Shown one piece after another: positions 1-11,283 of a DNA stretch of 64,000 nt. Made by a program: the position numbers and the translations under genes. Positions within the stretch are counted from its first letter, which is position 1. Each line of letters opens with the position of its first letter. This DNA comes from Ptychodera flava (Eukaryota > Hemichordata > Enteropneusta > Ptychoderidae), in contig NC_091931.1 in the NCBI RefSeq assembly GCF_041260155.1, forward strand, positions 29,663,041 through 29,727,040. The letters run 5' to 3'. Under the pieces are notes generated by a model. That model searched no databases. It saw nothing but the letters and a program-made list of their open reading frames with translations, and had not been told where the DNA came from.

Positions 1-328
1 TTAAAACTGCACATTTCAAACTCTTGATCTCCAAAGAGGATTTGAAGAGACTCTGAAGGTGTCCTTAGAGAGTGTTTTTGGCAAAAGTTTTAAACTTTCT
101 GTTTTGAGGCGCGCATTGCCTTATGGGAATCTCATAACTTTTCCCGACTTTTCCATGTGTGACTCGTATGACAAAGGTTTAAGCAAGTTCACCTTTCGAC
201 GCAAACACTCTCGAGTTACACCTGACATGCACACAATATGTACAATCAAAACGAATATTCCTGACATTTTCAGTGAGACCATTACCCGTTTTTGATCGGC
301 GGGATGTGCCCTGTGTCCATGCTAATTA
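1..328. other. Unassigned flank, no gene seen
   Basis: Left edge of the window up to the transposon at 329. I see no splice-compatible exon, RNA gene or repeat here. The short open frame at 59-295 has no recognisable motif and probably arises by chance. Confidence 0.4.
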
Positions 329-2729
329 GGCCAAAGTAAGTAAATTTCTTTGTTTTGCGTCCGCGCGCGCCTAGGTTTTTGGAGATTTTTCGGAAAAAAA
401 ACACAAACTTTCCTTTCTAAATTTCGCCGTTGGTGGCGCTATTTTGTCGCAAAAACAAGTTGTGGCTTTTAACTTTGCGATGAAAACTCCTTTACGGCAG
501 TCAGATTTCACTAATGGACCATGCGGTGACGTAAAACAGTACTCTCTACACATTTACCCATGTCGATACTCTGAGCCTCACGCGCGCGGGGCCTCACGTT
601 CTCCCTGTTTGTTGTTGCTTTGCCTGTTGTGGCTTTGTCATCGCGATAAAAAATGGATGAAAGCAGGGAAATAATCGAAGTTAAAAACAGGAAACCTTTG
701 CACGGCAACTTGAAGGCATGGTCACTGCGAGCAATCGGGACTTGAACAGAGAGAGATTCAGTCGGCCGATTAACGCGATGGACTTGGTACCACGACTTAG
801 AGAGTATGCAGAGTATGGCAGACCGAAAAATCGGAAAGTGTTGAGCCTATCCCTGGTAATTGGTCTTTTAGGTTTGCCAAAATTTGGTTAATTTGTCCAT
901 TTTAACTTGAAACAAAAATAAACCAGTGATCAGTCGTGTAAACGAAAGGCCTTTACGTACTTTTTTGTTCAGTTTGGGTATGGAAATTATATTAGAATCC
1001 CTCTGTGAAAGTTCAAACTTGTAGTAGGCGGTCGTAGCTGCTCTTGAAGGAGGTCACACTTTCTGCATTAATGACATCGGCTGGTTATTTATTCCAGATG
1101 TCCACAACTCTTGCTGAAAAAAGTACTTTCTTGCGTCAGTGTTGTGTTAAGTCGAACGGTTAGTTTACGAAGTTTGGGACAGTGTCCTCAAGTTCTCGAG
1201 TCGGCTGCTAACTCAAGTGAAAGGTTACAGTGGTCATGGCCTTTGAAACTAATTCTAGAGTTGAATCATGTCGCCGGAATTCTTTTTTGTTCAAGTGTTA
1301 TTAAATAAGCTGTTTAAGTCTATTTTGATAATTGTAGTGTTGGAGTTTAGGTATTAGTTGCCGTGCTAAGATTTTTATGTCCTTTTGTAGCCATGGTGAC
1401 CAAGCTTGTACTGCATGTTCAAGCTGTGGCTCTCAAGTTGCTTGTAAAGACGAAGAATGACATTTTTTTGATTTGATCGACAATGATCGTTTGATGAGAT
1501 CAACATTCTGTTTGCTTTTTTGCAAACTTATCACATTTGCTTGAAGGTTTTAAGGTAGAATGAAGTAGATCGCCCAAGTCATTTTCTTCAGTTGTACGTC
1601 CCAGTGAAATATTGTTCATTGAGTATTTATTGAAGGGGTTTGTTGTAGCCAATATGCGTCCGCCAGTATTCACTCATTTTTTGTAGCTTGTCCAAATCAG
1701 CTTGTAGAATTTCAGGATCACTACAATTTCGCAAGGGATGATATGTCTTGGTATTGTCAGTAAATTTTTGAGTTCAGAACTAATTTCACCGCCAGTATGA
1801 TTGATGTAGATTAGAAAGAGTACTGGTCCAAGACTGAACCCTTGTGGACACCACTTGTGACGTATTCTCCATTCAGATGATGCTCCATTTATGACTACTC
1901 GCTGTTTTGTATTTGTCAATCATGCTTTGACCCACTGTAGAATATTTCCATTTATGCCATGATACTTCATTTTTTCAATAAATCTGGGGTGTGGTACTTT
2001 TAAAGTGCAAGGAATATAGATGTGAAGCTTCCACCTAAATTTGGGTAAGTCTGTTTGTGGAGACTGACAATTGCGAAATGTTTTCTTTTATTTGATGGAA
2101 AGGAAAGGTGCAGGTTTTACGGATGGTCCCGAGGAAGCTACAGGGAATACTTTTGTCAATTATATCATCAATTTCTTCTTCTCTCTGATGCCCCATCTTT
2201 CTAAAATTGAATGCAGAGGCTACAAGTTACCATTTTTGTTTGGTGTTTTCTTTCAAAACAGACACCTTTCAGCAAAACTATGACATTACATCAGAGCACA
2301 GACATTACAGGAAACTTGAAAAAAAACGTACAAGAACTTGAGGACAAAGATCGCTACTGTATACTGTTATAGTGCACCCATTCCTCAACTGTCCAGATTT
2401 AAGTAATTTGATGAGGCTGTCAAGTTGCTGTGCAATGGTATTGACATGTGGACACTTTGAGTGCACAAGAAAGAAATCTAAAACTAATAAGAGAAAAGCA
2501 AACGTCAAAGAATGGCTGTTTATTTTGATCCATTTGTTATGAAAATGCATACAGTGATCACACAGTGTGTCACACTATGACAGGAGTATTCATGTGGTTT
2601 GAGAAAATTGTCCAATAAAGGCAAACAAATTTTGTGTTAAATTTTCTGTGTGTGTTTTTTTAGCCGCTTACCCGCGTACCTTTTAGGATTTTGAGTGGAC
2701 GCAAAACAAAGAATTTACTTACTTTGGCC
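329..2729. mobile_element. PIF/Harbinger-like DNA transposon, decayed
   Basis: The two ends are inverted repeats of about 33 bp: the left begins GGCCAAAGTAAGTAAATTTC and the right is its reverse complement with one indel. Both ends are flanked by the trinucleotide TTA (326-328 and 2730-2732). A three-base TWA target duplication with GG-starting terminal repeats is the usual signature of PIF/Harbinger elements. No intact transposase or Myb-like ORF is visible inside; short open frames near 444-674 have no recognised motif. A LINE fragment occupies about 1010-2010 in the interior. The element lies just upstream of the gene starting at 3170 and may be a non-autonomous or internally decayed copy. 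Confidence 0.7.
1010..2010 (-). mobile_element. Decayed LINE fragment with reverse transcriptase remnant
   Basis: On the minus strand, conceptual translation gives successive LINE reverse-transcriptase landmarks: KVPHPRF, then a stretch like MKYHGINGNILQWVKA, then NTKQRVVINGASSEWR, then SLGPVLFLIYIN. These match the order seen in CR1/jockey/L2-type non-LTR retrotransposons (xPHxxL, GI, KQRV, GxxLGPxLFxIYIND). The frame breaks several times, so no protein is made. The 3' remainder toward 1010 keeps patches like the C-terminal region of such ORF2 proteins. It sits within the Harbinger-like element. Exact family and ends are uncertain. Confidence 0.65.
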
Positions 2730-3005
2730 TTATGAAGGCAGAAATATTTCAAAACTACATTGGAAAGAACACGGTTTCCTTAGTTCCGACTCGGAATTAT
2801 CATGAATGTGTCATTTTTTGGAAAAATGCGATAGCATTCAAACCAACCAGAAATGCACGCTACCTGCCAGAAATTTCGATATTCCTAGAAAACATTAAAC
2901 CGTTATATTTATGTCTACGCACCATCAGTGTAATGATCTTATTAGGGACTGAATTCACACGCTGTATTAGCATGTAACAGAATTTACACCTGTCGAGCGA
3001 GCTCA

Positions 3006-3011
3006 TATAAA
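3006..3011 (+). promoter_or_regulatory. Candidate TATA box
   Basis: TATAAA lies 159 bp before the chosen start codon at 3170, leaving room for a short 5' UTR beginning around 3035-3045. No cap-site evidence is available, so this is only a positional candidate. Confidence 0.35.
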
Positions 3012-3169
3012 TTGAGAACTCTCTGGAACAGGTTTGACAGAGAGATTGCTTTGATTGGTAGGGTGGAAGGATTGTCTCGTGTTTGTTGGCGTCCCTGTCG
3101 CCCTTGTATCTTTTATTTTCGTTGCAGTTTTCCCGCGCGTCAAGGAGCACTTTTCGTCTCTCGTACAGA

Positions 3170-6100
3170 ATGCCTCTGTCGGCGTCGTTTGAGTTTTGTC
3201 TATGGATTCTCCTATGGCGCTCGTCGTTGATATTTGGTCAACAGCTCGGACGGGTTATCGATGACAAGGTGCTGGATGACCTCTTCAGAAAGATGGGTCA
3301 AGCCTATGTGGACGAATTCCAGATTGAAGAGGAGAACCTTGTATTCGACGTCGTTGCAGAAGTAATATATTACTTTACTATTTTTTTAAAAGATAACTGT
3401 TGCAATATTTTTTCTGTTACAGTTAGCGCCCAAATGAAACACTCGTGGTCGGGAATTATGTCAGAGTGACTTCTGCCAAGTTCCCATGGGGTCAACGACC
3501 CGTATTGTCTTGTACAAAGAACAGCTAACATACCAAAGTTTGTGCGCGCGAGTCCGTTTCCCGCCATAAAATTTACTCTTCCAAGTTTGCCTATTTCAAA
3601 TTTATCGACGATACAAGTATTCAAAAGGTATTTAGTCGCGTAAGTTATGTTTTCAGTGTTCCGGGGACTTTTGGCTGAATATGAAATAAGCAATGTTGAT
3701 CTTTGAATTTAATTATTGTCCAGCTGGTTATTGGCACTTTGTTACACAGCTGAGAAAATAACTGCGTCTTAGTAATTCGCTACCCAGTCTACTGCATCAT
3801 TTTCCTGAGCTAAAGCTGCCTTTGTCCATCGTCGATTTTCATGGCAATTTCCCCCCTCGTTTGGAGTGAGAGGACTTCATATTTCAAAAAGCTGCGGTCT
3901 TATTTGTTTATTGGCTTATACTTAGAATGTTCGTCTTTCGGATGTTGCATTTTGTCTCTAAACGGACTGGCTTGGTTGCAGACTCTGCGACTGGTTCAAA
4001 CTCGCACAGTACATGATACAAAAGTATCGAGCTTTTTGAAGCATGTCGACATTAAAACGTAAAGGATGGATTCTTCTCGGGGACAGCTTTTCGGACACCC
4101 AAACTTTAGAACTTTTTGGCCTACCACGCTTTGTTCTGTTTTGAAGCTCGTGGATTAGACAAGTTTTTGTGAAAATCATAATTTAATTTTCCTCGTAGAT
4201 ACAACACAGGGATGACCGTCTTTTGAATTTGAAGCGTCGAGCGATAAATAATTTCGCTGGTACCAAAATGTGCACAGTGACCAGTAAACTTTATTCTTAA
4301 TTTCGAAAGGACGTGATATAAAGTTCCCCAGAAAAAAAGTTTGAGCAAAGCTTTTAAGTCTGTCAATGTCGATGCGTGTACTACCCTTGAACATCTCGTT
4401 CTTCAACGTTTTATTTTCAGGACACAATCGGAGAAGCGGAGTTCTGGGTCGTAGACTTTCAGCCGTACAAGTACAATGAGGATGCCCTGCCGGTCGACCC
4501 AGACAACGGTGACATCATAGCGGACAACACCGGCCAGTGCTCCAACGTCATGCCCGTCGGTACCTTCAGCGCCAACGGAGCCGGGTTTTACTTCACGGAC
4601 GATGGAAACTTCGTCACCAGGAACGTGTCCATAGTCGACGCCAAAGAAGGAAATTTCAAGAGACTCTTTTCAAGTTACGTCAGAGGCCCCACATACTCAG
4701 AGCCAGATCAGTATGGTCAAAATGTCACCAAACGTGATTACCATATGAAATACAGAGGTATTGAACACTCATTATATTGCGTTTTAATTGGTCGAGTTGA
4801 ACCACGTGACTGCCCACAAATACACAGTAATGGCTTGTTTTCATGCCCGTGAATATGAATAATATCGTAAACACAGTAACTTTACGGCTAAAACGAAATT
4901 GTTATTTGTACAAAGATCATAATCAATCACAAAATAAATGGAGCATTTGTTGGCCAAGTTTAGACGCTTTTTTCAGAAAAATCGGATTTTACAAAATTTT
5001 TGCAGCGCGCGCACTAGGCCTACTCATTGACAGGTTTTGGGGCTCCGTTGTCGTTCGCGCGGGGAAATTTTCGTAAATTTTGACGGCTTTACGGGGTTCG
5101 TTGATAATATAATTGAAATAACAGACTACGCACTGACCATTAACGTTTATTTAAGGGCGTTTTCTCCTTCGGGCGGCGTCAACTCACATGGAGATTGTGA
5201 AACTGTTTTACAAACAGAAAATTACTGTAAAAAAACGTCAAAAGTTGGCTGATAGAGCTTTAAAAAGTAGAACACACCTCGGGGACAGATATTCGGACCA
5301 TCAGACATTTACAATTCTTTTCTGATCTACCACTTGTTGGGGTTCATTTTAAATCTCTCGGTGTAAGAAACTTTTCACCGGCTTAGTTTTTCGAATTTGA
5401 AAATTTTATTTTTCTTCATAGAGTTAACACATGGATGGCGGCCATCTTGAAATTTAAATATCGGTAAATCCTGGGTTATTTGTTTCTGTAGTTGTACCAA
5501 CATTTGCCCGGTCACCCCCGACATTTTACTCTTGATTTGGAAAGAGAATGGTTGAAAGATTTTCATTAATGAAAGTTTGAGCAAGTCTGTCACTTTCGAG
5601 GCGCATACTATCTTAACGTACGCATCGCTTCTTTTGCAGGAAACCTTGGTTTTTTCTTCAACTGCACAAACAGCAACGGCGACAACATCTGGACCTACCA
5701 GAACACCACAGACACCATCGAATACCAGACCACCGTGTACGTGACTAACGTGCGCCCAATAGACCCGACTGACGGAACCCAGGGCTTCGGATTCGTCTCG
5801 TCAAGCATCAGCCTCATCTACCGCCTGTCTCGAATTGCCATCGCTAATTTCGTCCTCAGCAGCTCACCGCTTATAAAGCCGATCATCGACTTCGTCATCG
5901 TGAGACCGTACTTTGACGATTCCGGAAACCCCGTCACCAGCTTGGCCAGGATTGAAATCAGTTCAAAACCTATATACCGTCCTCGCAGGCCGACGGCGCC
6001 TTGCTGTACTACCTCAACGGCACCGAGAACTACCAACCCGAGAACAACCAGAATTCTCTGGCCAGACACCTGAACTTCACTCTGCCAATTGTGCTTGAAC

Positions 6101-9100
6101 CCTGTATTTTCGTAACATCAGAGTAAGTAGCCAGTCCTCAAACCTGAAAGCGAATGAACCCTTTAGTGAGGACAAGTGTCTGTTTCTTTCTACCGCCATG
6201 CCACATCTGAAGCCTCGCGTCATAATGGGTTGGACGGTGATAGTAATCTCCTTTACGGGCATCGTGATTTTGAACTTGAAAGTACTATTTACGTCAGGGA
6301 TGGAGTTTTCGGGAGGCTGCAGATAGGTCGACCATGTTGCTCTTCATTAGTGCATGGCGTTGACAGTGGACAAGTTGTCATACCGAATTGGAAGTTGGCA
6401 AGGGCACCGATCCAACATCATTTTACAAGTGGTATAACCACAAACTGATGTCAAATCTCCGTACACAAGACAGAGTGCCATAATTACAAGGCGTCTGTGT
6501 TTTGTGTTCGGCGATTTGACGTCATCAGTTCTCGTGGCTATACCACTTGTAAAATGTTGCACACGGATCCCCGAGAAAGCGTTTTCTCGATCGTCATTCA
6601 ATGGCATGGACTTATATACAATCTGTGCACATTTCGAATTTTCGACGCAAACTTCTGTGATATCCATAAACTATTCACAGCTCAAGCGCAAATTTCCGAC
6701 TTTTGATATTTCGGGCAACTCATTCTCCTAAATATTTGTCTTTCTAGTCAGTGCATTCAAACCTGGAACTTTGAACTGATTCTGAACGTTGATGATAGCG
6801 TTGTGGAAGATGACATGCCGATCGATGCAACAGGTAAACATGCAGAAAGATTCAAAGTCTGACTTCCCATTACATCACATCATTGTGTCGATTTGACGCG
6901 ATGTTTCACGACAAAATTGACGCAAAGTTCTCAGGTTCTCTCTCTCGAAGCGAGCGGCTTTGTGGGCGCCTTATAACAGAAGCCCACGTTTGCAAATATA
7001 GTGAGAACTACTTTTTTGCGCTAGATTATAGTTCGGGCCGCAAAATTATTGTTATTCCCTATTTGCTCATGTACAACTCTGTGTAATTGTTGCTGACATA
7101 TTTTTTTATCGTTCTTGTTTCTAAGGGGTTTTTACATTTCAATACAAGCAGTACCAATGTTCAGACACCACAACAGAGCCCCCAACCGGCTGTGCAGAGA
7201 CTATCGCGTCAACTTTCACCATCTCAATGGATATCACCCTTCAGGTTTGTAAAAAAAAATCATAATTGCGTATATGTACTTGCTTTTGCAAGGATGTCAT
7301 GTCTTTTAGGAGTTTTCACCTCAATCACACATTTTGTCGACACATTCGGTTCCATCCTCGGTGCATGTAAGACTTCGACTGAAATGCTGTCGTTGTTGCA
7401 AATCGCCCGCACTATAAAAGCTCCATAGTTGTGTTAAATTCTCTAGTAATATTTCTCGGTTCAAAAAACAGATTTCTAGTAAGTTCTACTCCCAAACCCG
7501 TGCCAAATGACCAGTGTGTCCAACTTGTTGAGATAGGCCTGTGTAGGTGCAATGTTCAGTCCCCGTGATATTGTCGACTCGATCTCAATGTTGTCCGGAC
7601 CAGAATTCACTTGCCAAGAGTAACATCGCATATTGTAGACCAAGATTTATGTTTGCCAGGATGTAGGCCAAGATTTTGTATTTTAATGTACTTTTGGGAC
7701 AACAATAAGAAAATCTGCCTCGTAGCAGAGGCCAAAACGATTTCCAAAATACTGGTGTCCCTTTACACCCGTTCTTCGAAGATTGCAGAAAAAAATAAGT
7801 TGACCAAAACCCGATTTCAACCTATTCCCAATAAAGAACCTATAATAACGAGTATTCAGCTTTATTTGAAAATCTAACAAAAGATTTTGTGTAATTCTCT
7901 TTGATAACATTAATTTAGACTGTGGTTATAGTGAGAGACGCTGAAAGGGATTATCCAAGCCTGTATCTGCTCAGTATCACCGGGACCAATGGTAATGATT
8001 TGAGAGGCGGTGTGAGGGCGGGCAACAGAGGCGTAAACCATCTGGAACCCGTCAATATGAAGATACAGTGAGTACTTTCCTCGCACTCTCGATAGACGAT
8101 AGACGACGCCCTCTATGAAGGTTTTTTGACAGTGAAGCAACACTAAATACAGCACTTGCATCATGGTGAAACTCGCCCACTGTGAAGCGCCATAAGTGAT
8201 ATCTGTGTAGTTTCGATACGCTTTCGACGCCCGAAATGAAGAGAGGCGATTTGGAAAGTGATTTGTGAATGGGCAGTCATATTTAATACGTAGACACAAT
8301 CGAAAATTTGCCTGTGTAAAATTTTCTGTGTGTGATTTTGAACAGTTTACCTTTCTCAGTCTTGAGCGGACGCAAAACATAATTTAATTACTTTGAACTA
8401 ACGGTAATTATTCATCAACCTAAACTTTACAACATACAGGTTTTTCTGAATTTTTGGATGTATACAGTCCCACCTATGTTCTTTTCCTTTGAAGGATGCT
8501 GCCAGAATTTCTCAGAGACCTTTTCAATTTGGAACTGACGCTATTCATGGTGTGCAAGGAAGACCAGACGGCGAATCTAGGGGTAAGAAAAGCCCCAGGA
8601 TTTTTACTGTGTAACTCCATGATAATTGGTTCCTTATTGTAAGCTTGTCACCGCCATACCGGTCGCACCATGTGACCTGCAGGTAGTTGCATAATGCATC
8701 CTCCTAAACAGGGGCTGGGGATCAAGTAAATGCCATTTCGTACCTCCATGTAAATCCCTTATTGCGATAGCTTCTCGAAGTCTTCAAATTCTCAGTAGTT
8801 TCCATAAGGAGCTTAAACAGTTTCCATTTAAGATAGATCGCGCCTTGGGGACAGATATTCGGACTCTCAAACTTTTACATTTCTTTTCTGATATACCTCT
8901 TGTGGGGGTTCATTTTAAACTAGTATTTTAAATCTTAAATATCGGTGTAAATGTAGATGGATTGATTTGACGCATTGTGTGTTTCTAAGATTTTCTCAAT
9001 TTGGAGAAGTCATACAGGCCATTGATGAAACTAGCAACAAAAACGTTTTCCTGAAAAAAGTATAACAATGTGCTTTAAATATGAAATGCGAGTTGGCTCT

Positions 9101-11283
9101 CCAAATAACCAGTTCTTTAAACCTCGAGATGTGGATGTAAGCTGAAATCTGAATCTCGGGACAATTTGCGATATTTTTTGAAATTAGGACAATTTTAACA
9201 CTCTGTAGGTCTTGCATTTATCATATTTTGTATCGATTTCATGCCAATTTCATTGATACATAGTAAAGTTACAAAAATCGTCAATTTCCCCTTCATCCGA
9301 TAGGGTTGCTTGGATGTTGACGTCGGGAATCGATACATCGCTTACAAACACGATGATTTCCGGTTTACGGCCGTGGACGATAACGGAGACGATCAGTCGT
9401 ACAGTTTCTCGGACTTATCCCTTGACGCTTGGCAGCCAGACGGAGATAATACGACACAGCAGTACCTGGACTACCACGGTTACGACCAGGGTACAAACAT
9501 CTACGACATCGACTTCACCAACTCCGCGCTGTCCCAGGAGAGACTCGAGTACACCATCACCACGGTCTTCCGTCTGAATGAGAAGACAGAGGGCGTGCTG
9601 ACACCCGCGAGGAGAAAACGAAGTTTCGCCGAGAGGTATGGCAGAGACGGGCGGGACAATCGTGTGCTCATGGTCCACAGGACAGTGTACACCAGATCTG
9701 CACCGGACAGCGCCATCGTGCGACGAGATGCGGTAAGAGGTAGCCGACAGAGGAGAGATATCATGACCAGAGCAAGAGACCCGACAGGTGAGCGCTGTAT
9801 ATGACATTTCGGCATTTCCATCATGGCATACGAAGCAAAACTCGTGGATACGAGTTATTTCGCTAAGTTGTCCACATAACTAATTTGTCCTGTAGTGGCT
9901 GGGCGCGGACGGTTTTGGACTGAGATATTTTTTTACAATATTGTGGTAGTTTTGTTGACTCAGTTTTGAAGCCTCTTTCGTAAATATTTGCAGCTGAGCC
10001 TTGTTTGCTTGCAATTTGAAAATCTAATCCCCTCCAACAGCTTTAACGCCAGTATTACGGCTATTTTGACCTTAAAATATCAGTCGGTTAAGCCTCTGAC
10101 TGCTGTAATTTTCCCACCAAAATTTTAATGCAATATTTTACCAAATTTTGTGAGCTTTTATGCAAGTTTTTTCCCAATTTTGGACCAAATGGATTTCATT
10201 AGCTACAGTTTTTTATCAAAATTTTGGCAAAAATCAGAAAAAAATTGACTGTGGTATATTTTATCAAAGTGACAAAAATTGACTTTTGCGCTCAAAGGGT
10301 ATATAGTTTCTCTACATTCCGAAACTTTGCACAGCAACCTCTGATTTATATGTTTATTATGAAAAAGAATGGTTCCAATATTCCTTGTGGGAGTTTTATT
10401 CAACGATTATTACTTTATTTTATTTCGGAAACCTTGTCAACTTGAAGATGGCCCTAGTTTTGGTTTTTCATTCTTTTGCAAATTGCACAAAAATCTCCTA
10501 CACGCGGCGACGAATTTTAAAAAAACAGTGTCGGCACAACGCTGATGTAGTAATAGTTAAGCCTGTCATGTCAATGTTTACTAATTGTTCGAAGCCATCT
10601 TTAAACAATAAAAAGCGATATTTTGAAGGAAACTTCTTTGGATAACTTGCCCTCCACTAGGTTAGGATTTTCGGTTAACATGGAAACTTGTCAGTTCGAA
10701 CACAGGCGCGATCGATTGACTGGTATGAACGTTTGCATTAGATCTCCAGGCACAAATGATCGATGGTTTGAACACGCTGTATAATCTACATTTTATAAGT
10801 TACGGTGGCGTCCCTACATAGGTATACGTAGCTTAACTGAAGCTGAGACAAAATGGCTGATTCGCGGGATCGTCAAAAATGAGACTAAATTCTTAGTTTT
10901 GCTTCAAGTATGCAAATCAACTTTGCAAGATGCGGTACTATAGAAGGATTTCCTGGTGAAAATTTCAGTCGACGCATCGCTTGTTTAAGGGTATAGAATA
11001 ATTTGAAATGTCGCCGCTATTTTTTTCTCCGACAGATCATCACGTGGCCTTCATGTATGCCGGGTGTCCGGAGGGCTCGCTGTTCGACGAGTCGACGTAC
11101 AGCTGCATGTGCACCGTGGAAGACGAGTACTACAGCGAAAAGTCTTTCACTTGCGTGAGCTCGAAAAATATCGGCGACACGCCATCCATCAATCCGTCCT
11201 CCGGAGACAAGCTACATCCATATTACACCCTTTATTTCAATGTAATTCTGTTTTTAGCTCTGTCAGCATACTTGTCAATTTGA
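3170..11283 (+). CDS. Secreted/surface-anchored glycoprotein of unknown family, nine exons
   Basis: Exons by GT/AG and frame: 3170-3361, 4421-4757, 5640-6122, 6748-6833, 7126-7244, 7919-8067, 8495-8582, 9304-9787, 11036-11283. Together they encode about 728 residues. The start gives a signal peptide ending near LIFGQQ. At least seven N-glycosylation sequons (NVS, NVT, NCT, NTT, NGT, NFT, NTT) support an extracellular location. Eight cysteines precede a furin-type site RRKRS near residue 588. The last exon has a four-cysteine segment (GC, SC, MC, TC) and a hydrophobic tail (LYFNVILFLALSAYL) suited to a GPI signal or membrane anchor. All junction phases agree except within exon 3, where the frame shifts by one near 5960. 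The summed exon length is 2186, one short of 729 codons, so one base looks missing. ZP-module proteins share the cysteine, furin-site and anchor layout, but I cannot confirm a ZP domain. I do not recognise a family. Confidence 0.75.
4056..4386. repeat. TTAA-target MITE, diverged copy
   Basis: Intron 1 of the gene above. It aligns by eye with the better copies at 5264 and 22410: CTCGGGGACAG near one end, the CACAGGGATG core, and a GATGCGTGTACTACC end. TTAA precedes it (4052-4055); the far TTAA has become TTGA. It is the most diverged of the five copies. Confidence 0.55.
5264..5612. repeat. TTAA-target MITE
   Basis: An element of about 349 bp in intron 2, bounded by TTAA at 5260-5263 and 5613-5616. 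The ends are inverted relatives of AGTAGAACACACCTCG and CGAGGCGCATACTATC. It has the same internal order as the copies at 22410 and 22765 but lies in the opposite orientation. It encodes nothing. Confidence 0.7.
6409..6569. repeat. Fold-back (hairpin) element in intron
   Basis: Inverted arms of about 50 bp at 6409-6460 and 6510-6569 share blocks such as TTTTACAAGTGGTATA and its complement TATACCACTTGTAAAA, with GATGTCAAATC against GATTTGACGTC nearer the centre. The loop is about 50 bp. It looks like a short palindromic MITE in intron 3 of the first gene. Confidence 0.6.
8295..8391. repeat. End fragment of the Harbinger-like family
   Basis: Aligns with the right end of the 329-2729 element (about 2635-2729): AAATTTTCTGTGTGTG, then GAGCGGACGCAAAACA, then a decayed ACTTTG end. 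No matching left end was found nearby, so this is a truncated copy in intron 6 of the first gene. Confidence 0.55.
8832..8960. repeat. TTAA-target MITE, truncated copy
   Basis: Begins after TTAA at 8828-8831 and shares GGGGACAGATATTCGGAC and GGGGGTTCATTTTAAA with the full-length copies. Homology fades after about 130 bp. It lies in intron 7 of the first gene. Confidence 0.5.

Noticed and set aside
3083-3169. N-terminal extension of the first gene
   Set aside because: That frame begins without an ATG, and the ATG at 3170 gives a normal signal peptide.
3170-11283. Firm assignment of the first gene as a ZP-domain protein
   Set aside because: Cysteine count, furin site and tail are suggestive, but I cannot verify the ZP-N or ZP-C core from sequence alone.
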